Shown in pieces: positions 53,484-61,744 of a stretch of 64,000 nt of DNA (the stretch's first letter is position 1; each line of letters starts with the position of its first letter). Made by a program: the position numbers and the translations under genes. The notes under the pieces are model-generated. The model was not told the DNA's origin, searched no databases, and saw only the letters and a list, made by a program, of their open reading frames with translations. This DNA comes from Prosthecobacter debontii (GTDB taxonomy: Bacteria > Verrucomicrobiota > Verrucomicrobiia > Verrucomicrobiales > Verrucomicrobiaceae), in contig NZ_FUYE01000003.1 of the NCBI RefSeq assembly GCF_900167535.1, positions 416,414 to 480,413 of the forward strand, read 5' to 3'.

Positions 53484-54332
53484 ATGCATTGTCGTTTCGT
53501 CCCAACCTTGCTGGCGACCTTGCTCCTCCTCGCCAGCTCGTCCCCAGCCGCCAGCGTGCTCGTCTATTATGATGGCAGCGCCTCCGGCACCACCTTGCTG
53601 GATCAGAGCGGCAACGGCTACAACTCCGCCTTCGATGCCAATGGCACAACAGGAACTGGTTCAACCATCCTCACCACCACCCCCGCCTATTCTGGCAGCG
53701 GGGCCTACGTCTCCCTCACCGCCAATGGCACCAACCAGAGCGGTCGTTACGGTGTCACCACCAGCGGCCTCAGCTACGACTTCAACAACAGCAGTTGGTC
53801 CGTGGCCATGTTTTACAATCGGCAATCCACGGCCACCAACGATACGCTCTTCCACATCGGTGTGGGTGATGGCTTCGGGGGTGAAAACGAACTGTATGCC
53901 TGGGCCACAGCCAGCAGCACTACCCTGTCCCTCCAGCACTATCCGGATGCCGATGTGAATCTGGGGGCTTCCAATAAGATGAACCTGAACGCTTGGCATC
54001 ACCTCGCGGTCACCTTCACGGCCTCGGGCCTCAATGACGGCACCGGCGTGCTCAACTATTACGTGGATGGCACCCTCATCGGCACCGACAGCACCTTCAC
54101 CCTGGCCACGAACAACAGCTTCTTCTTTGGCGGCCAAGGGTCCGGCACTTCGGATCGTAACTTCATCGGCTTCATGGATGAGATGGCCCTTTATCAAGGT
54201 GTCTTGGACGCCAGCCAGATCACCGATCTCGCCAGCGGCGTGAAAACCCCGCTCAGCGTTATCCCCGAACCCAGCCGCATGGCTTTTCTCATGCTCGGCT
54301 TGCTCGGATGGGGGATGAGGCGGCGGCGGTAA
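53484..54332 (+). CDS. LamG-like PEP-CTERM exported protein
   Basis: A 282-residue protein with a signal peptide (FVPTLLATLLLLASSSPAASV). A concanavalin/LamG-like domain fills residues about 20-250: VYYDGSASGTTLLDQSGNGYN, SVAMFYNRQSTATNDTLFHIG, NLNAWHHLAVTFTASGLNDGTGVLNYYVDGTLIG and GFMDEMALYQGVLDASQI are its landmarks. The C-terminus VIPEPSRMAFLMLGLLGWGMRRRR is a textbook PEP-CTERM sorting signal (PEP, membrane span, Arg cluster), handled by exosortase. The ATG at 53484 is used; an upstream GTG at 53439 is in frame. A fragment resembling its 3' end recurs at 58.26 kb. Confidence 0.92.
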   Translation: MHCRFVPTLLATLLLLASSSPAASVLVYYDGSASGTTLLDQSGNGYNSAFDANGTTGTGSTILTTTPAYSGSGAYVSLTANGTNQSGRYGVTTSGLSYDFNNSSWSVAMFYNRQSTATNDTLFHIGVGDGFGGENELYAWATASSTTLSLQHYPDADVNLGASNKMNLNAWHHLAVTFTASGLNDGTGVLNYYVDGTLIGTDSTFTLATNNSFFFGGQGSGTSDRNFIGFMDEMALYQGVLDASQITDLASGVKTPLSVIPEPSRMAFLMLGLLGWGMRRRR

Positions 54333-54363
54333 CTCCTTTGCTGCCATCATCTTGATTCAAAGT

Positions 54364-55836
54364 TCAAAGGGTCGGATCCTTTTCGATAAGGGCCGCCAGC
54401 AGTTCCTTCACGGACAGAGTCGCAATCGCCGTGGCATAATCACTCATGGCATAGGGGAGGATCAACTCGCCCGCATGCAGCAGTGATCCACAGCTATAAA
54501 CCACATTCGGCACATAGCCTTCACGCTCATTGCCTTCAGGTGACAAGAGCGGGTGCCGCAGACGACCGATGACCCGGGTCGGGTCATCGAGATCCAAGAG
54601 GACTGCGGAGATGCAATATTTACGCATGGGGCCGACGCCATGCGTCATCACCAGCCACCCCGCCGGGGTCTCAATGGGTGAGCCGCAGTTTCCCACTTTG
54701 ACAGACTCCCAGACCTCCGCAGGCCGGAGCAAGATCTGAGGCGAACTCCAATGATGAAGATTGTCCGAAAACATCACGAACAAATTTTCATCATCCTGCC
54801 TGGAAAGCATGGCGTAGCGGCCATGAATCCGGCGCGGAAACAGAGCCATCCCTTTGTTTTCCAATGCGCTTCCATTCAACGTGAGCATCCGGAAATGCAG
54901 AAAATCCTCCGTCTCAATGAACTGGGGAAGGATCGCCCGGCCATTGTAGGCCGTGTAGGTCGCGTAATACATGACTGAGCCGTCATCCTCCACAAAGCGG
55001 ACGAACCTAGCGTCTTCAATGCCATTGCTTTCGTTTGGGGAAACTGGGAAAATAATGCGTTCGCTCAAAGCCAGCTTAGGGGAAAAGCACAATTCATAAT
55101 TGGAATCGGCCAGCCACTGGATGCAGTCGAGCGTGCGCCGAATGTCCTGCGTGACAGGCAAGGTCTCACGGCGGAATCTGTCCATACTTTCCCCCAACTC
55201 CCCACGTGTAAACTGCCCCCCTAATCGGGACATCACCGCCCCGGCGCTATCGTTGTCAAAGCCCATCTCATGGAGTTTGAGGACGAAAGTTTTCTTCCGG
55301 TAACTTGGGTTTGGCAGCACTTCAGGGGCACTGACGTAGCGAGACACCGGAGCGAACGAGAGGGCTCCTTGGGCCGTGAGAATGCCATCCCTAAATTCGA
55401 TGGAAGAAATGTGCCCCTCGCCTGTCGCTCGCAAGCTCATGATGAAACGCAGCCCGCCTTCAGGAATCCCAGACTGGTCAGGATGCGGGACAATGGACGG
55501 ATTGAACAAAGCAGCGGACTCCAGAGCATACTCCCCTGAAAACAGCGCGCCAATAAGCTGCTTCCTTTCCTCGGAAAGCGGACGCTGGGTGAAGATATGG
55601 GCTTCCACCTTCGCATAATGAGCCCTGAAAATAGCCGTAATGTCGAGGTGTCTGGAGTCGAACTCCTCACGCACATGAACGAGTTCGTCACGAGCTTCGG
55701 ACTCACTCAGAGACAGCGCCCTGCCAATGATGGCGGCAATGCGCTGGGGGTTGGCCGGAATGTAGGGACGAATGATGACCCTGGCACTTTCCGGCCGCAG
55801 CAGCATTTCATGGCGATGGATGGAGATCGGGTTCAT
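54364..55836 (-). CDS. Glycoside hydrolase family 130 protein (mannoside phosphorylase-like)
   Basis: A 490-residue protein with a GH130 five-bladed propeller. Landmarks: ALFNPSIVPHPDQ, EFRDG, SNYELCFSPKLALSERIIFPVSPNESNGIEDARFVRF with the Glu-Asp-Ala-Arg signature, YNGRAILPQFIETEDFLHF, and the late CGSPIETPAGWLVMTHGVGPMRKY and HPLLSPEGNEREGYVPNVVYSCGSL. GH130 enzymes phosphorolyse or hydrolyse beta-mannosides; the mature subtype is not decidable by eye. An N-terminal extension of about 100 residues precedes the propeller. The start overlaps the stop of the upstream GT4 gene by four bases (ATGA), so the two are translationally coupled. Confidence 0.92.
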   Translation of the reverse strand: MNPISIHRHEMLLRPESARVIIRPYIPANPQRIAAIIGRALSLSESEARDELVHVREEFDSRHLDITAIFRAHYAKVEAHIFTQRPLSEERKQLIGALFSGEYALESAALFNPSIVPHPDQSGIPEGGLRFIMSLRATGEGHISSIEFRDGILTAQGALSFAPVSRYVSAPEVLPNPSYRKKTFVLKLHEMGFDNDSAGAVMSRLGGQFTRGELGESMDRFRRETLPVTQDIRRTLDCIQWLADSNYELCFSPKLALSERIIFPVSPNESNGIEDARFVRFVEDDGSVMYYATYTAYNGRAILPQFIETEDFLHFRMLTLNGSALENKGMALFPRRIHGRYAMLSRQDDENLFVMFSDNLHHWSSPQILLRPAEVWESVKVGNCGSPIETPAGWLVMTHGVGPMRKYCISAVLLDLDDPTRVIGRLRHPLLSPEGNEREGYVPNVVYSCGSLLHAGELILPYAMSDYATAIATLSVKELLAALIEKDPTL

Positions 55837-58112
55837 GTAGCGGGTAATGGCTGGGCCAGGGGATGCTCGGCCGCGCTCATTTCCGCGCGGGCGATGTGGA
55901 AGGCGAGCGTGGACTCCGCCCCCTGGTTTTCATTGGCCCGATCCCTGTGGAGGCCATCCCGGCATCCCCCGGTGGCTGCATCATACAATGAAATGCCCAA
56001 ATCATTGCGTCCCAGAAACCATTCAAACGCCCGTTTAGCCTCATCCCGCCAAGTCTTATCCCCAGTGAGGCGAAAAGCTTCCAGACATGCCGACACCATG
56101 GCCTGCGCCTCCACCGGTTGCTGATCAAAATCAGCCCGGGCTCCGCCCTTCACGTAAAAGCCATTGCTGCCGATCGGGCGGAAGTGATTGGCCTGCGTGC
56201 GCTGTAGGGACGCCAGCCATCGCAGAGACATCAAACCCACCTCAAGCCCCTCTTTGTGAGGCATCACGGCTGAGCTGACCAGAAGCGACTGACAGAGGCG
56301 TGCATTGTCGTAAGTCACCGATGGCTCAAACCACAGCCAGTCATCCGAAGCGGACTCCAGCCATAGTTTGACCAGCCGAAAAACCAGCCTTCGCTGCACC
56401 TCCCTGGCTTTTTGATCCCATGGGGCAAATCTCAGATATTCATCCAGCCCCAGCATGGTGAAGGCCCATGCCCGGGGGGATGTGAAAGATTCGACGGCGT
56501 GCAACCCCTCTTCGAATAAATAGGCGCATAGCTGCGCCTTGCTTTTGTTCGACGCTTTGGCCGCACCCGTGCCCAATGCCCACAGCGCACGGCCATGGCT
56601 GTCTTCACTGCCCGCCTCTTCCAGCCACTGACGGCCATGACTCATGAAGTTCCGGAAACGACCGGTATCCCGGTTCAGCGCTGCGGTCAGAAATGCCAAG
56701 TAGCGGGAGGCCAGAGCCTCGAGTTTCTGCCCCGAGGTACTGCCATGCTCCTCCATCAAAAGAGTGCAGAGGATGAGTGCCCTCGCATTGTCATCCGTGC
56801 AGTAACCATGATGAAAATCCGGCACACTGAACACCGCATGCTGGAACAGCCCAGTTCCATCAGTCATGTGATCCAGGTGGTCCAGCCGCAAGGCCGGCAG
56901 CTCATAGGCCCGTGAAGAACGTATCCAGTCGGCATAACTCGGCCGAGAAGTTCTCTTCCAATCTGAGCAGGCGTGCTGAAATGAATGCCAATACCGTTGC
57001 GCCACGGCAGGCCAGATCATTTCACGCCCCCATTGATAAGCTGCCTTTCGCGTCCTTTCCATCTCTGCTGGCGAGTCAAGGTACTGGCAGACCGCCCGGG
57101 CGATGCCTGCAGGGTCGCAGAACGGCGTCAGCAGGCCACGCCCCTCCGCCAGAAGCTCCGTGGCATGCCAATACGGCGTCGAGACCACGGCTTTACCCGC
57201 GCCAAAGACATAAGCCAGCGTCCCGGAAGTAATTTGCTCTTCATTCAAGTAAGGGGTCACATAAATGTCCGTGGCCTTGATGAACTCCGTCAGATCTTCC
57301 AAGGTCACGAACCGGTTGTAGAAAATCACGTTTCCCCTCACCCCCAGCTCCTCGGCCAAGCGTTCCAGGCTGAGGCGGTAGCGCTCGCCTTCTTTGGCAA
57401 TCAAATGCGGATGTGTCGCACCTAACACCAAGTACACCACTTGAGGATGGCGCTTCACGATTTCCGGCAGCGCTGCGATGACATGCTCAATCCCCTTCCC
57501 CGGGCCTAACAAACCAAACGTCAAGAGAACATGGTGGTCCTGCACACCGAATTGTCTTTTCCAAAGACCCGAATCCGTAAACGGAATATCCGGAATGCCG
57601 TGAGGAATCACGTCAATTTTTGTGAGGTGCACACCATAGACTTCATTCAGGATCTCAGCCCCCTTGTTCGCCATCACGACAAGCCTGTCGCTACGCTGAA
57701 CCAGCTCATCCATCACCTTTCTTTGGGGAGGAGAAGGATTTTGTAGAATGGTGTGCAGCGTCGTCACCACAGGCATCCGCACCTCCTTCAACAGCGCAAG
57801 GAGATGACTACCCGCCACGCCGCCGTATATACCGAATTCATGCTGAACGCTCAGCATGTCCATGTTTTGATAATTCAGAAAATCCGCAGCACGCCGGTAG
57901 GAATCCAAGTCCTTTTCCTGCAATTCATAACAAACTCTGGAGGGATACTTATACCCTTCAGGACGGTCGTTGACCGCCACGACCGAACAAGGCACCGAAG
58001 CGCTTTCATAAATCGCTTCACAAAGGTCATGCGTGAATGTCGCAATTCCACATCTCCTGGGCTCATAACCACCAACGAAAGCGATGTGCCTCAGGTTGGG
58101 AGACTTTCTCAA
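55833..58112 (-). CDS. GT4 glycosyltransferase fused to a helical (alpha/alpha barrel-like) domain
   Basis: A 759-residue fusion. Residues about 1-390 are a GT-B family 4 glycosyltransferase: IAFVGGYEPRRCGIATFTHDL, SVQHEFGIYGG, VIPHGIPD, LLTFGLLGPGKGIEHVIAALPEI, and the donor-site segment NEEQITSGTLAYVFGAGKAVVSTPYWHATELLAEGRG. From about 430 on, a helical domain with FHHGYCTDDNARALIL, EEAGSEDSHGRALWALG and FDQQPVEAQAMVSACLEAF resembles (alpha/alpha)6 glycosidase folds. I prefer the TTG at 58112, because GGGAG precedes it by eight bases and it gives RKSPNLRHIAFVGG; a longer frame starts at a TTG at 58163. It is coupled to GH130, so the pair probably makes and turns over a mannose-containing glycan. 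Confidence 0.88.
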   Translation of the reverse strand: MRKSPNLRHIAFVGGYEPRRCGIATFTHDLCEAIYESASVPCSVVAVNDRPEGYKYPSRVCYELQEKDLDSYRRAADFLNYQNMDMLSVQHEFGIYGGVAGSHLLALLKEVRMPVVTTLHTILQNPSPPQRKVMDELVQRSDRLVVMANKGAEILNEVYGVHLTKIDVIPHGIPDIPFTDSGLWKRQFGVQDHHVLLTFGLLGPGKGIEHVIAALPEIVKRHPQVVYLVLGATHPHLIAKEGERYRLSLERLAEELGVRGNVIFYNRFVTLEDLTEFIKATDIYVTPYLNEEQITSGTLAYVFGAGKAVVSTPYWHATELLAEGRGLLTPFCDPAGIARAVCQYLDSPAEMERTRKAAYQWGREMIWPAVAQRYWHSFQHACSDWKRTSRPSYADWIRSSRAYELPALRLDHLDHMTDGTGLFQHAVFSVPDFHHGYCTDDNARALILCTLLMEEHGSTSGQKLEALASRYLAFLTAALNRDTGRFRNFMSHGRQWLEEAGSEDSHGRALWALGTGAAKASNKSKAQLCAYLFEEGLHAVESFTSPRAWAFTMLGLDEYLRFAPWDQKAREVQRRLVFRLVKLWLESASDDWLWFEPSVTYDNARLCQSLLVSSAVMPHKEGLEVGLMSLRWLASLQRTQANHFRPIGSNGFYVKGGARADFDQQPVEAQAMVSACLEAFRLTGDKTWRDEAKRAFEWFLGRNDLGISLYDAATGGCRDGLHRDRANENQGAESTLAFHIARAEMSAAEHPLAQPLPAT

Positions 58113-58257
58113 AGCAGTGACTCCCAAAGGTAATTCATGCCACAACAGACACCCGTTAACCAATTAAGCAACAGCTGACACCGTTTGTTTGGCCTTCCTC
58201 TCTGGCTTTGTCCTAGAAACCGAGCGACGATCCCCACCATCGAATGCGCCTGCCCTG

Positions 58258-58308
58258 GAACCCAGCCGCATGGCTTTCCTGACGGTTGGCCTGCCTGGGT
58301 TCAGAGCA
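58258..58308 (+). pseudogene. Decayed PEP-CTERM gene tail
   Basis: In one frame the DNA reads EPSRMAFLTVGLPGFRAR, against EPSRMAFLMLGLLGWGMRRRR at the end of the LamG gene at 54.3 kb. The first 20 bases are identical to that gene and the next 20 are partly so. No stop, start or upstream domain is intact, so it appears to be a remnant of a related gene. Chance cannot be excluded for the part beyond the identical 20 bases. Confidence 0.45.
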
Positions 58309-58576
58309 AGGAGCCTCCGATATCAATGTGGACGATCAGCCCTGACCTCAGCCGCTGTCTCAGGGTGATCCGCCGTGTGCGGAAAAGCCGAGGCCCCGAC
58401 CCAAGACGGTGATACGAGAATTGGAGGTGGTGCTTTAGTGATTGAGGATCTTTCTAAAATCCCCTCGCCTTCTTCGCCGGGAATCATCCCAATCAAGGGC
58501 ATGAAGGAGAACCTTCTGAAAGATTGGATGTGTCCCGACACTGGCTCTCGGCAAGCTGTGCCAAATGTGGCGGAGT

Positions 58577-58632
58577 GGAACGGAGGGCAGCGCATAGGAA
58601 ATATGCCGTTCCCCCGATGCCTCTGAGGGGGG
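58577..58632. repeat. Tandem stem-loops in the intergenic region
   Basis: GGAACGG (58577-58583) pairs with CCGTTCC (58606-58612), enclosing GCATA/TATGC (58592-58596 with 58602-58606). A second stem pairs CCCCC (58611-58615) with the following GGGGG run (58627-58632). The two stems share the bases around 58611, so they are alternatives or stack. No T tract follows. This looks like an interspersed intergenic element or an RNA structure of unknown role. Confidence 0.42.
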
Positions 58633-58885
58633 ATGGAATACCACGGAGAATCTTTTGTGCAGTTTTGGGCGCTTTTTGCACAGGAGCAATTCCTTGCTGT
58701 TCAACCCCTTAGCACCCCAGAACGCCGTCGTTGACGACAAAATGAAAACTGTTTACACCGTGGAAAATCGGGTCTGGAAATGGGCCTCCTGCCCTCTGGG
58801 GGAAATTTTTCACGCGCAGCCTGCACGCTCTGTGCTAAACATCTCGCCCCGTCAGACTGGACGGTAACTTTTACCCCTCAATACC

Positions 58886-60100
58886 ATGCCGAAAAAGACC
58901 ATCCGCGACATCGACCTGAGCAACAAGCGCGTCCTCGTGCGCGTGGACTTCAACGTGCCTCTCGAAGAGAAGGACGGACAAATGGTCATCACCGACTCCA
59001 CCCGCATCCAGGAGACCCTGCCGACCCTGAAGTATCTGATCGAAAAAGGTGCCAAGGTGATCCTGTGCAGCCACCTGGGCCGTCCGAAGGGTCAGCGTGA
59101 TCCGAAGCAGTCCCTGGCTCCTGTGGCCCCTGCCCTGGCAGAGTTGCTGGGCACCGCCGTGGAGTTCTCCGAAGAGACCACCGGTGAATCCGCCAAAGCC
59201 AAGGCCCTGGCCCTGCCTGCCGGTGGCGTGCTGCTGCTGGAAAACACCCGCTACCATGCCGGTGAAGAAAAAAATGACGCCGAACTGGCCAAGGGCCTCG
59301 CTGATCTGGCCGAAGTGTTTGTGAACGACGCCTTTGGCTCTGCTCACCGCGCCCACAGCTCCACCGCCGGTGTGGCCGATTACCTCCCTGCCGTGTCCGG
59401 TTTGCTCATGGAAAAAGAGCTGACCTACCTGCACGACGAACTGGAAAACCCTGAGCGCCCGTTCGTGGTGATCCTCGGCGGTGCCAAGGTGAACGACAAG
59501 ATCGAGGTCATCAATCGCCTCTTGGAAAAGGCCGACACCATCATCATCGGCGGTGGCATGGCCTACACCTTCCGCAAGATCGTGCAGGGCATCAGCATCG
59601 GCAAAAGCCTCTACAAACCCGAGTGGGAGCCGATCGCCCAGGCCGCCATCGATAAGGCTAAGGAGCGCGGCGTGAAGCTGCTCATCCCCGTGGACGCGAT
59701 GATCACCGACGCGTTTGATTTTGACGCCAAGAAGCTGGGCAACACCAAGTACACCGGCGTGAACGAGAACATCCCCGAAGGCTGGGAAGGTGTGGACATC
59801 GGCCCTGAGTCCGTGAAGCTCTTCTCCGAAGAGATCGCCAAGGCCAAGACGGTGATCTGGAACGGCCCGATGGGTGTGTTCGAAATCAAAGAGTCCGCCA
59901 AAGGCTCCTTCGACGTGGCTGAAGCCGTGGCCGCCAACTCCGCCGCCAAGACCATCATCGGTGGCGGCGACAGCGTGAAGGCCGTGAAGAAAGCCAAGCT
60001 GGCCGACAAAATGACCTTCATCTCCACCGGCGGCGGTGCCTCCCTAGAACTCCTCGAAGGTAAAATCCTCCCCGGCGTGGCCTGCCTGCAGGAGAAGTAA
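58886..60100 (+). CDS. pgk: Phosphoglycerate kinase
   Basis: A 404-residue enzyme that transfers phosphate from 1,3-bisphosphoglycerate to ADP in glycolysis. Signature segments: RVLVRVDFNVPLEEKDGQ, LCSHLGRPKG, LLLENTRYHAGEEKND, VFVNDAFGSAHRAHSSTAGVADYLP, FVVILGGAKVNDKIEVINRLLEKADTIIIGGGMAYTF, and the C-terminal GGGDSVKAVKKAKLADKMTFISTGGGASLELLEGKILPGV. Codon use is strongly biased to GC-ending, efficient codons, fitting high expression. It is followed 151 bp later by tpiA, and the pair is likely one operon. Confidence 0.98.
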   Translation: MPKKTIRDIDLSNKRVLVRVDFNVPLEEKDGQMVITDSTRIQETLPTLKYLIEKGAKVILCSHLGRPKGQRDPKQSLAPVAPALAELLGTAVEFSEETTGESAKAKALALPAGGVLLLENTRYHAGEEKNDAELAKGLADLAEVFVNDAFGSAHRAHSSTAGVADYLPAVSGLLMEKELTYLHDELENPERPFVVILGGAKVNDKIEVINRLLEKADTIIIGGGMAYTFRKIVQGISIGKSLYKPEWEPIAQAAIDKAKERGVKLLIPVDAMITDAFDFDAKKLGNTKYTGVNENIPEGWEGVDIGPESVKLFSEEIAKAKTVIWNGPMGVFEIKESAKGSFDVAEAVAANSAAKTIIGGGDSVKAVKKAKLADKMTFISTGGGASLELLEGKILPGVACLQEK

Positions 60101-60118
60101 GACTGATGACTCTTTGCA

Positions 60119-60245
60119 GTAGCTGGCGGTTGTCGGCGATGGTTTGCCTGGATTGAAAAACAAACCCAAAACCTCCCACAGCAACCAGCTCCTGCCCCCT
60201 GCAACCACTGCAAACCACGGCCAACAATCGTAAACCACCGCTAAC
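60119..60245. other. Imperfect long inverted repeat between pgk and tpiA
   Basis: TGGTTTGC (60140-60147) pairs with GCAAACCA (60210-60217), and outward the arms 60119-60147 and 60210-60245 remain roughly complementary with several mismatches. This could fold into a large stem in the mRNA and act in processing or stability. It is not a terminator. Confidence 0.35.
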
Positions 60246-60251
60246 TCCCAC

Positions 60252-61043
60252 ATGACCTACGTTCGCAAACCCATCATTGCCGCCAACTGGAAGATGCACA
60301 TGACACCCCAGGAGACGGACGATTTCCTCCGTGCTTTCTCCCGCTTGGTGCCTGAGAAGTGCCCCATCCAAATCGTGGTGGCTCCACCCGCCGTCAGCCT
60401 GAGCAAGGCCCACGAAGTGCTGCTGAACGCTCGTGAAGAGGTGGTGGAGCTAGCCGCACAGAACATGAGCCAATTCCCCGGCGGTGCTTACACGGGTGAG
60501 ATCAGTGCCCGCATGGTGAAGGAGTGCGGCTGCCGCCACGTGATCCTCGGTCACAGCGAGCGCCGCAGCCTGTATGGCGAAACCAACGCGATTGTGAACG
60601 CCAAGGTCCTGGCCGCGCTGGAAGCCCGCCTGCACCCCATCCTTTGCATCGGTGAAACCCTCGAAGAACGCGATGGCGGTCTGATCGAGAAAGTCCTGGA
60701 AAGCCAACTCCGCGAATCCCTCGCTGAAGTGGGTGCCCGCCGCGTGTTGGATGTTGTCATCGCTTATGAGCCCGTCTGGGCCATTGGCACCGGCCGCACC
60801 GCCAGCCCTCAACAGGCTCAGGATGCCCATGCCTTCACCCGCAGCGTGCTCACCGAGATGTTCGGTGAAGACACTGCCCAAAAGATCCGCATCCAATACG
60901 GTGGCAGCGTGAAGCCGAACAACATGGCCGAGTTGATCAGCCAGAAAGACGTGGACGGCGCGCTCGTCGGCGGTGCGAGCCTGGAAAGCGGTAGCTTCTG
61001 GGAAATCTGCCGTGCAGCCATCGACTGGGCCAACGCTCAGTAA
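60252..61043 (+). CDS. tpiA: Triosephosphate isomerase
   Basis: A 263-residue TIM-barrel enzyme that interconverts dihydroxyacetone phosphate and glyceraldehyde 3-phosphate. Conserved elements: PIIAANWKMHMTPQET with Asn and Lys at the active site, VILGHSERRSLYGETN with the electrophilic His, VIAYEPVWAIGTGRTASPQQAQDAH with catalytic Glu, IQYGGSVKPNNMAELISQKDVDGALVGGASLE at the phosphate loop. It lies downstream of pgk and is closed by a strong terminator. Confidence 0.98.
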   Translation: MTYVRKPIIAANWKMHMTPQETDDFLRAFSRLVPEKCPIQIVVAPPAVSLSKAHEVLLNAREEVVELAAQNMSQFPGGAYTGEISARMVKECGCRHVILGHSERRSLYGETNAIVNAKVLAALEARLHPILCIGETLEERDGGLIEKVLESQLRESLAEVGARRVLDVVIAYEPVWAIGTGRTASPQQAQDAHAFTRSVLTEMFGEDTAQKIRIQYGGSVKPNNMAELISQKDVDGALVGGASLESGSFWEICRAAIDWANAQ

Positions 61044-61065
61044 TCCAACTCTCCCTTTTGAATGA

Positions 61066-61101
61066 GGCGGCATCGGTTCCCGATGCCGCCTTTTCTTTTT
61101 T
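61066..61101 (+). terminator. Rho-independent terminator after tpiA
   Basis: GGCGGCATCG (61066-61075) pairs with CGATGCCGCC (61081-61090) around GTTCC, followed by TTTTCTTTTTT. It ends the pgk-tpiA unit. Confidence 0.95.
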
Positions 61102-61207
61102 CATTTCAGTTGCATTCCGCAACCCCGATCCTCCTTACTCCGTCACGGGGGCGATCGAGCCACCCGTGTGAACTTGAACCGCAAATTTTTCTGACGACAT
61201 AAATCGA

Positions 61208-61705
61208 ATGACACCTCGCCTCATCGCCATTGTCGCCATGGCCGGCAATCGAGTTATCGGCCGCGATGGCACTCTGCCCTGGCACTTTCCCGAAGACCTC
61301 AAATTCTTCAAACGCACCACGCTGGGACACCCTATCCTGATGGGCCGAACCACCTTCGAGTCCATCGGCAAACCCCTCCCGGGTCGTCAAAACATCGTGC
61401 TCAGTCGCACCCTGGAACCTCGCGAAGGGCTGACCGTCATTCGCCATGTCTCCGAACTGGCCTCCGTTACCGCTGGAGCCGAAACGGTTTTTGTCATCGG
61501 CGGTGCCCAAGTCTATGCCGAGCTCTTGCCTCAGTGCGATGCCCTGTATCTAACTTTGGTCAAAGGGGACTACGAGGGCGATACCCACCTCCCCGCTTTT
61601 GAGCATCAGTTTGAGTTGAAGCAGGTGCTGGAGGAAACCGAGGCCTTGGAGTTTCGCTATTACGAGCGCAGGTCGTCCGACCAACCGACGGTGGAAAAAG
61701 TGTAA
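61208..61705 (+). CDS. folA: Dihydrofolate reductase
   Basis: A 165-residue enzyme that reduces dihydrofolate to tetrahydrofolate with NADPH. The opening LIAIVAMAGNRVIGRDGTLPWHFPEDLKFFKRTTLGHPILMGRTTFESIGKPLPGRQNIVLSR contains the Met20-type loop, the substrate-binding acid (Glu in FPEDLKFF) and the NADPH site. VFVIGGAQVYAELLP and DALYLTLVKGDYEGDTHLPAFE are further signatures. thyA is not adjacent. The gene is separated from tpiA by the terminator; the kinase gene follows by 39 bp, so folA may share a transcript with it. Confidence 0.97.
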   Translation: MTPRLIAIVAMAGNRVIGRDGTLPWHFPEDLKFFKRTTLGHPILMGRTTFESIGKPLPGRQNIVLSRTLEPREGLTVIRHVSELASVTAGAETVFVIGGAQVYAELLPQCDALYLTLVKGDYEGDTHLPAFEHQFELKQVLEETEALEFRYYERRSSDQPTVEKV

Positions 61706-61730
61706 CATTCCTTCCGCATTCTCACAGGAC

Positions 61731-61736
61731 AGGAGG
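61731..61736 (+). promoter_or_regulatory. Strong Shine-Dalgarno sequence of the kinase gene
   Basis: AGGAGG stands eight bases before the ATG at 61745 and supports that start codon. The spacing is near optimal. Confidence 0.85.
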
Positions 61737-61744
61737 AAGACATC

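Larger units (their letters stand above)
58113..58885. other. 773-bp intergenic region without a credible gene
   Basis: Several short open frames exist on both strands, but none has a start signal, a recognisable domain or family-like composition. The stretch contains a PEP-CTERM-like fragment near 58258, two successive hairpins at 58577-58632, and the leader of pgk. A 41-codon frame starting at 58743 shows nothing recognisable. This is probably regulatory or repeat DNA. Confidence 0.6.

Noticed and set aside
6546-57510. GTTAGGC/GCCTAAC heptamers, as in integron attC sites, at about 6549, 17162, 43388, 51068, 57504 and others
   Set aside because: They mostly lie inside genes as TTA-GGC (Leu-Gly) codon pairs, have no paired partner sites, and occur about as often as chance predicts. 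No integrase is present.
58435-58740. 101-codon minus-strand frame and overlapping plus-strand frames between the GT4 gene and pgk
   Set aside because: Several overlapping frames of similar length on both strands, none with start signals or domains; the DNA is better explained as structured non-coding sequence.
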